64,000 nucleotides of DNA from Gigaspora rosea. Taxonomy: Eukaryota; Glomeromycota; Glomeromycetes; Diversisporales; Gigasporaceae. How positions within the stretch are numbered: the first letter of the stretch is position 1; each line of letters starts with the position of its first letter. The notes under the pieces were generated by a model. That model saw only the letters and a program-made list of their open reading frames with translations, was not told the origin of the DNA and did no database searches. The DNA lies in NCBI GenBank assembly GCA_003550325.1, contig QKWP01000212.1, positions 264,013 through 328,012 of the forward strand. Reading direction: 5' to 3'. Made by a program: the position numbers and the translations under genes. Shown piece after piece: positions 58,526 to 64,000 of the stretch.

Positions 58526-58716
58526 ATTGATTTTTCCCATATATTACTATAGATTTTCACTGTTTGGTATATGGATCATAAATTAAATTTTAATCATTTG
58601 TTGCCAAATTTTAAAAATTGAGTTTTTTAATATCTAAGTAATGCCAAAGGAAACTTAAATATAACATATATGCAAACATGTATGTTTTCACTTGGCGGGG
58701 CTCAAATATTTATATA

Positions 58717-58911
58717 CAGTCGGACCTCCCTAAATGCAATCTCCCTAAATGCATATCTAAGAAAATCTCCCTAAATGCATAGCTTTTTTTGGCCCAACTT
58801 AATATAACACTTATAGATTTTTACCTCTCTAAATGTATAACCTTTCTAAATGCATGTTTTTGAAAATTTTTAATATGGTCCCGACGCTATGCATTTAGAG
58901 AGGTCTGATTG
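58717..58911. mobile_element. 195-bp MITE with TA duplication (pogo-like)
   Basis: Ends CAGTCGGACCTCCCTAAATG and, inverted, CAATCAGACCTCTCTAAATG; TA lies directly outside both (58715-58716, 58912-58913). CTAAATGCAT is repeated several times inside. The CAGTC start and TA flank fit pogo-type Tc1/mariner elements. Confidence 0.85.
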
Positions 58912-59874
58912 TACTAGCATATTAGCACAATCTACAATACTATATTTTATAAAAATTTAATCTTAAATAGTTTCGGGTTTTGGATAAAGTTTCGGAGTTT
59001 CAAATGAGGTTTCAAAAGCTATAATCTAAAATGAAAAAATCATCTTAAAAGAATGTAAAATAAATGTGAAAATTCCAAGCCACTAACTTATTTCATTCAG
59101 AAAATAAGCTTAAAGATTGGATAGGTCTCAAGCTTGATAATTTATTAAAGAATTGTATTAATTAAATTATTTGCTAAGAGTGGGACCATATTGCACAATT
59201 TGATTTAAATTTTCTGAATTATGAAATTTATTCAGAAATCTTCTACTCATTAGAACAAATGTATAATTATTCTTATAACTCCAAAATTTATTTATAAATA
59301 TAGTATCACACTCAAACACTAAAAGTGCTACCTCATGATTAAGAAACTTGGCAAAAAAAAAATACTAAGAAAATTGGTAGTTTGAGACTTGAAAAATTTG
59401 ATTTATATTACAATCCACAATTATTTGATACTTTTCTGAGTATTTGCTAATTACAAAAGCAACTTAAGAAATTAATCTTAGCTATTGAAGAATGTTTTGC
59501 AGAATTCTACAACATCATTTTAGAGGGCTAAAAAAAACTCATTACAAGAAGCTATAATTGACTTTAATGAAAAAGTTTGAATTTCTAAAAAATTGTAAAA
59601 ATTTAAAAATTTGTCATAGAAAATATTGTAACTATCCAGAAATGTTGAACATAGGATTAGCACTTTAATCTAGTTCATTTTCAGATTGATGCATCAGCCA
59701 TAGTGCAAATTTTAAGACATTTTAGAAAATTATTATAACAACTAAAACTTGACCTATTAGGTAAAGTAATTTTAGAAAAAACTTTAATACTAAATGCAAT
59801 TAAGTCCTTTTGTACAAATATTACTTATTTCATTATTTTGAATATTGGGTTTTCACACAACTTTTCGAGCTAAG

Positions 59875-60290
59875 AGAAAGAAAAGTGAGTGAAGAAAGAA
59901 GCCAGGAAGACAATGTTGGGGCTTGTCATAGAAGAAGAAGACCCTGTTATTATAGACTTTAAGTAGTTAAACAAGTAGTCTATTTCAATTGAAATAGTGC
60001 AGCAGGTTGTATTTAGGTACTATTTGGATGGCCGGATAATGCTAAGCTTAGGTAAGGTATTAGGTAGTTTTATGTAGTTGCAAATGTAATTTCAAGAATC
60101 TTAATAAAGCATTAGCATGAGTGCTTAAGATAAGAAAAACAAAGTACTTTAAACTGTATAAATAAGTTACCCAAGCAATTGATTTACATCAGCCAATTAG
60201 ATGAATTTCCTTCTATAATTCAGCTGACTATGATTCTAATACAAGCCAATATATCCTAACTGATTAAACAGTATAGAGTACCAGGATCCA
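59875..60290 (+). repeat. Repeat with SINE-like tail and an R3 fragment
   Basis: AAGAATCTTAATAAAGCATT near 60095 matches the tail of the sequence at 56605-57350. From 60190 to 60260 a weak copy of repeat R3 follows (CTGACTATGATTC). It cuts off the F-box pseudogene. Confidence 0.5.
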
Positions 60291-60360
60291 ACGCTAGAAA
60301 AGTAATTTTTATAGCATGCCCTATAGGTACTTTACAGTTTTTTAAATACTGTAAAGTTCT

Positions 60361-60505
60361 ATATATAGTTGAATAAAGTACTATAATACCTAGAGTATAG
60401 TTAAATAAAATATTATAATATCTAGAGTATAGTTGAATGAGGTATTATAATATCTAGAGTATAGTCGAATAAAGTATTATAATATCTAGAGTATAGTCAA
60501 ATAAA
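60361..60505. repeat. 32-bp tandem repeat, about 4.5 units
   Basis: The unit reads GAGTATAGTTGAATAAAGTA plus TTATAATATCTA. Units differ by one to three bases. Confidence 0.85.
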
Positions 60506-60507
60506 AC

Positions 60508-61020
60508 AAGATATCTTAACTTTTCCAAATTATTTAATGATGAATGGATTTCAGTAAAAAGTTCTTTACCAAAAGAAGCTTTTAATAAATTGCTAGATAT
60601 TAATTTTTTTAATTTAACTCTTTCAAATATTTGTGTGTCTTCTTTAATCATGCACTCCAAATTTATTTTAATTCCAAAAGGGATATTAACTACAGTAGAA
60701 GAGTAGAAGGATGTATATAAATACCTTTATATATTAAAACTACAAAAGGTGTTATAATATTATTTATTAATATTAAATTTATAAAATATAATTTAAAATT
60801 TTATAAATAAAATTATAAAATACATACAATATTCTTTTTTTTCTAGAATTAGTAAACAAAATTGTATGCCAATATTGTACAGGTTTATCTAAATTAATCT
60901 AAAAAAAAATTAATTTTAATTTTAATATTCAATAACAACATATTATTATTACTTACTAATGTCTCTTTTAAATAACTTTCAAGTATTTCAATATTAATTT
61001 CATTACTATTTAATTTGCAA
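60508..61020 (-). pseudogene. Coding remnant with one recognisable intron
   Basis: From 61020 downward the minus strand reads NCKLNSNEINIEILESYLKE and TL, then GTAAGT..TTTTAG (about 60 bases), then INLDKPVQYWHTILFTNSRK. After an AT-rich gap and a stop it continues VVNIPFGIKINLECMIKEDT, then ERVKLKKLISSNLLKASFGK and SLNNLEKLRYLVLF, ending in the tandem repeat. It looks like a real gene broken by AT-rich sequence and truncated at both ends. I do not recognise the family. Confidence 0.4.
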
Positions 61021-61024
61021 TGTA

Positions 61025-61165
61025 CAGTCAACTCCCTCTATAATCACACCTTCAGGATACAAAAATCCATGATTATAAAGAGGTGTGACTAAAATAAAGG
61101 GTACCTCTATATAGTTACATTTATATTACAAATATAAAAAGTGACTATATAGGGGTTTTTATTAA
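61025..61165. mobile_element. Left end of a pogo-like element, right end not found
   Basis: TA is followed by CAGTCAACTCCCTCTATAAT, close to the ends of 7889-8633 (CAGTCTGACCTCTCTATAAT). GTGACTATA motifs follow. No matching right end was found, so it is truncated. Confidence 0.5.
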
Positions 61166-61467
61166 AAATTGATTTTTAAGAAATTCTTATTACTGTATTT
61201 TTGCTTGATTTATACCAGGGTATATAAGTGTACAGTATACTTATACAGTAATCTGCAAAAATAAATTAAAAAAATTTTTAACGTTATAATTTAAAAATAT
61301 ATACTGTACAAATATTTCACCAGTCAATCAAAATGTTAAAATCATATAATGTAAAGTAAAATTTACTATGGTAAGTATAACACAAATTGTTGATTTACAA
61401 TCTTTATATGTGATTTTACAATTTGGTTGATTTATTTACCCGGTTTTTTTTTTAATAATTTATTTTA

Positions 61468-61568
61468 TTTTTTTATCTATAATTAAATATGCCGCAAAAT
61501 AACTAATAGTTATAGGGGCCTTATAGCTATTAGTTATTTTGCGGCATATTTAATTATAGATAAAAAAA
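61468..61568. repeat. Perfect 45-bp-arm hairpin
   Basis: TATCTATAATTAAATATGCC with GCAAAATAACTAATAG is followed, after a seven- to eight-base GGGGCCT-type loop, by the exact inverted copy. The stem is perfect or nearly so, unlike the diverged palindromes around it. Confidence 0.85.
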
Positions 61569-61729
61569 AAAAATTATAAAAAAAAAATCGAGTAAATAAA
61601 AAAAGGCGTTATTTTTTGGTGCAGGGTGCACTATGTGCGGGGTCCAAAAATCTGGGCCGGGTATGTCAGACCATCTTGGAATCATGGTCGGTCAGATCAG
61701 AATATCGACCTAACTCCCTATAAGAAAAT

Positions 61730-62400
61730 TGGTTTGGGGTATGGCACGGGAAATCAGTATATATGCGGATAATGTGGCACGCATATGCACGTTATATGGA
61801 TTGGCACAGTTAAAAATAACACAGACACTACGGTAATGGGTGGCACATTATATCACATCACACAGAATAGCACGCATTAGATGGCACGTTGTACGTGATG
61901 GCATGTTTTCATTTCATGGAATGGCACTTGTCATTTCTCGGAGTACAATAAGAGCGAAGGATCATAACCGATTTTTTTATAAAAAAAATTGCAATATCTT
62001 AAAAACTCGCAAGTAAGCCTTTCTGAATATCTTAAGGAAAAAGATTCCTTGCAAGATTTTACAGATTTGCAGCTACTTCAGTTTCTAGATATGTCCATAC
62101 TTCAACTATTATCAGATTCTCTTTTAACAAAATTTTTATTGAAAATGGACCACAAATTTATGTTTACTTACCCGGTCCATTCATGTGCCATCAGCTCCGT
62201 GCCAAATGGCTTAGTAAACTGCTACAAAAGGCACAGACAATTCATGTTAAATTGGCACAGATAATACAGATCAACACGTCCACCAATTTATATGCCAACT
62301 TGAACCATGCACATACAAATCTGGCCCATAGTACGTACCACTCGACCACGTGTCTATACACTGTTTTCCTATACAATCCCAGACCACTTTTCTGTAAACC
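61730..62400. repeat. Region dense in TGGCAC / GTGCC motifs
   Basis: About ten TGGCAC-type motifs on the left (61740-61930) and several inverted forms (GTGCCA, TGCCAA) on the right (62185-62310) bracket a 250-base centre with an open frame (61989-62264) that starts MQYLKNSQVSLSEYLKEKDS. The layout resembles subterminal repeats of a transposon; end bases were not fixed. The central frame may be a gene scrap. Confidence 0.45.
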
Positions 62401-62930
62401 TTTTTTGAACTAACAAAAAGGTTTTTTGAGCGATTTTACTATATAACAACCTAAACCCAAACCCTAAATGAGCACTCACCCTAACCTTAATCTAACATAA
62501 CGATCTTTTGTAATTTTATTGAATCCATTATGCCAAATTACAAAGTTAATCGTATCTACTGAGCATTATTCAGCCAATTTTAACAGGTGCTCCAGGAATT
62601 ATGAAAATAGCTGTAAGCAGTATATAGCCTCTTTCATAGTTTCCAACCGTTCAACATATCGAAAGAAAGCTTAGTAAGAGCATTAATTAACAAAAACAAA
62701 ACAACCCAAAAGTTACAGTACTTATCAGAAAAACCAACCTAATTCGTATAGTCGACCTTTTAATTAAACCTAATATTGGCTTCATAAACGTCTTGCTCTT
62801 GAGGTAAATATCAGCACCATTATAACCTCTTGTTATTAGCAACATTAGCCATATTCTAATACTAACTACACAACTAACTCTAACACAGATACACATAACC
62901 TAACCACAAGCCCAACTATACTAACCCAAC
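62401..62930. other. Gene-free stretch with telomere-like motifs
   Basis: ACCTAAACCCAAACCCTAAA and CACCCTAACCTTAATCTAAC lie at 62449-62505. No gene recognised. Confidence 0.4.
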
Positions 62931-62933
62931 TAT

Positions 62934-63620
62934 AGAGCTTGTACCTGTATAAGCGTTACCCAGGTAACCCGGTTAACACCTGTCAACCGGGTCATAGCTA
63001 TTGTTAACCAGGTGACCCGGATAAGCATGATAATGTGACGTACAAACGTATGTACAGTACGTATGTCCGTTGGGAGTGAGGTCATTTTAAATATTATTAT
63101 TTAAAGCCAGTATATTTTCCGACGACCTCTAGCCGTTGGAGAATAAACTGATTATGTTACGGCTATTATCATGATTCTCAAGGCATCTGTAAAATTTGCC
63201 GAATGATTTTTAGGCCGTTTAAACTTATATATTAAATTTTATACATAAAAATTAAATAAATTTATCAGTTACCATTATCATTATACGTAGTTTTTTTTAA
63301 AAAAAATGCATATAAGAGAATTTATGAGTTTGCATCAACCAATCAAAACAAACCGGGTTACCCAGATTATTAAGATGACCCAGTTTATAATGTTGTAAAC
63401 GGGTGAGTAACCCGGAGCTTAAATTTTTTAACAGGTACAACCTCTAAAAAATTTACATACTATTAAGAGCTACCTCAATTTTGCATTAGCTAATCAAACA
63501 AACCGGGTTAACCGGGTCACCCAGGTAACCCAGATTTTTTAAAACAATCCCGTTTGTGACCCGGTAATAATCTGGTAAACGGGCGGGTTATCCGGAATTT
63601 GAAATTTATTTCGGGTACAA
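62934..63620. repeat. Element(s) with AGAGSTTGTACC ends and GGTTAACC-rich arms
   Basis: The left end AGAGCTTGTACCTG matches two inverted right ends, AGAGGTTGTACCTG near 63430 and AGAGGTTGTACCCG near 63605. All three are followed by clusters of CCGGGTTA / TAACCCGG. The right arm is directly duplicated with a period of about 150 bases (CAAACCGGGTTA at 63349 and 63501). Confidence 0.65.
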
Positions 63621-63639
63621 CCTCTACCCAACTAACTAA

Positions 63640-64000
63640 AAAAAATGCGTCTAACCTAACATCATACAAGAAACACTATCAGTAAGAGGATACTCCAAGG
63701 AACGATATCAGAATACAAACGACTCCAAAATATAACGACTAATAAAACAAGAACTTCAAATAACAATGAAACCAGCAAAACAACAGCTCCAAAGAACACA
63801 ATACCAGAGAACATGCAGCTCTAAAGTGCAAAATGATAACTTCTCAGAATGACGAAACCAGTGAAACGATAGCTCCAAAATGTGACAACATTAACGAAAT
63901 GATGACTCCAAAGAGCGATGGCACCAGAGAAACGACGGCTCCAAAAAATGACTACCAAAGAGCGAAGTTATCTAAAAAAAAAGTACCGTAAACAGATTAG
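63640..64000. repeat. Degenerate AACGATRGCTCCAAAG repeat
   Basis: About 15 variants of a 16-20 bp unit such as GAAACGATAGCTCCAAAA run to the window edge. A related theme is at 30360-30610. No stable open frame. Confidence 0.6.

Larger units (their letters stand above)
56299..59030. mobile_element. 2.7 kb insertion with AAACC-rich ends inside the F-box pseudogene
   Basis: The left end (TAGAGTTGGGCAATGAAACG) and the inverted right end (TAGATTATAGCTTTTGAAAC) share a TAGA start, GAAAC motifs and TATCCAAAAC. Flanks GTGAAAAC (56291-56298) and ATGAAAAA (59031-59038) agree at six of eight bases, compatible with an old 8-bp duplication. The coding sequence on both sides joins across it. It carries further elements listed below and no transposase. 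Confidence 0.6.
56114..59871 (+). pseudogene. Decayed F-box/LRR gene split by a 2.7 kb insertion
   Basis: The first piece (56114-56298) reads MVSKKFTNNIPELIENILDN and then a broken F-box with a TGA, matching the start of the intact gene at 50307. The second piece begins about 59035 with codons for ILKECKIN, the counterpart of ILKGFGIN in the intact gene, and follows it through LKDWIGLKL, RRMF/EECFAEFYNIIL-like text and beyond to about 59871, with many stops and slips. The gene is therefore a duplicate of the 50.3 kb gene in the same orientation, damaged and interrupted. At its end the similarity stops abruptly where a repeat (59875-60290) begins. Confidence 0.75.

Noticed and set aside
1-64000. 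LTR retrotransposons
   Set aside because: No pair of long direct repeats bounded by TG..CA, and no reverse transcriptase or integrase motifs, were seen.

Overview
The window looks like a repeat-rich piece of a fungal nuclear genome, most likely an arbuscular mycorrhizal fungus of the Rhizophagus type. The basis is the very low GC content, short GT..AG introns, a secreted kelch-repeat gene, F-box/LRR genes, a serine/threonine-kinase exon fragment, and a huge load of hairpin-forming transposon remnants. No bacterial operon, CRISPR array, rRNA or clean tRNA was seen. The species assignment is an inference from gene style and memory of such genomes, not from a search.

Real genes are few. The best is a three-exon kelch-repeat membrane protein on the minus strand (26936-28440). 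An F-box/LRR gene (50307-51802, plus) is whole except for a one-base slip in a run of A. Around 56114-59871 lies a decayed second copy of that F-box gene, split by a 2.7 kb insertion. Three larger decayed genes are present. One is an unrecognised minus-strand reading frame at 617-4080 that is almost free of glycine. One is a transposon-type zinc-finger gene at 36650-39994. One is a multi-exon gene at 42616-44288 whose introns are intact but which carries three in-frame TGA codons. A lone first exon of a protein kinase sits at 41464-41649, and smaller coding remnants at 35333-35702 and 60508-61020.

The rest is nested mobile DNA. A 12.1 kb inverted-repeat element (11163-23265) is flanked by a perfect 8-bp duplication and holds a 1000-bp hAT-like element (with its own near-perfect 8-bp duplication), two TA-type elements, a 2.9 kb element with 0.4 kb arms and several palindromes. 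A 2.87 kb TA-flanked element (7611-10482) lies to its left. Short inverted-repeat elements with visible target duplications are at 6474-7054, 10610-10845, 17444-18099, 33638-33895, 57658-57872 and 58717-58911. A 24-bp palindromic satellite (32113-32448) sits in a region of related composite repeats next to a 14-base assembly gap.

The most unusual signals are: the glycine-free decayed reading frame with four CACGTG-type repeats upstream; a shared sequence cassette that recurs inside otherwise different hairpin elements; telomere-like CCCTAA stretches in or near several elements; and insertion histories that can be read directly from the nesting.
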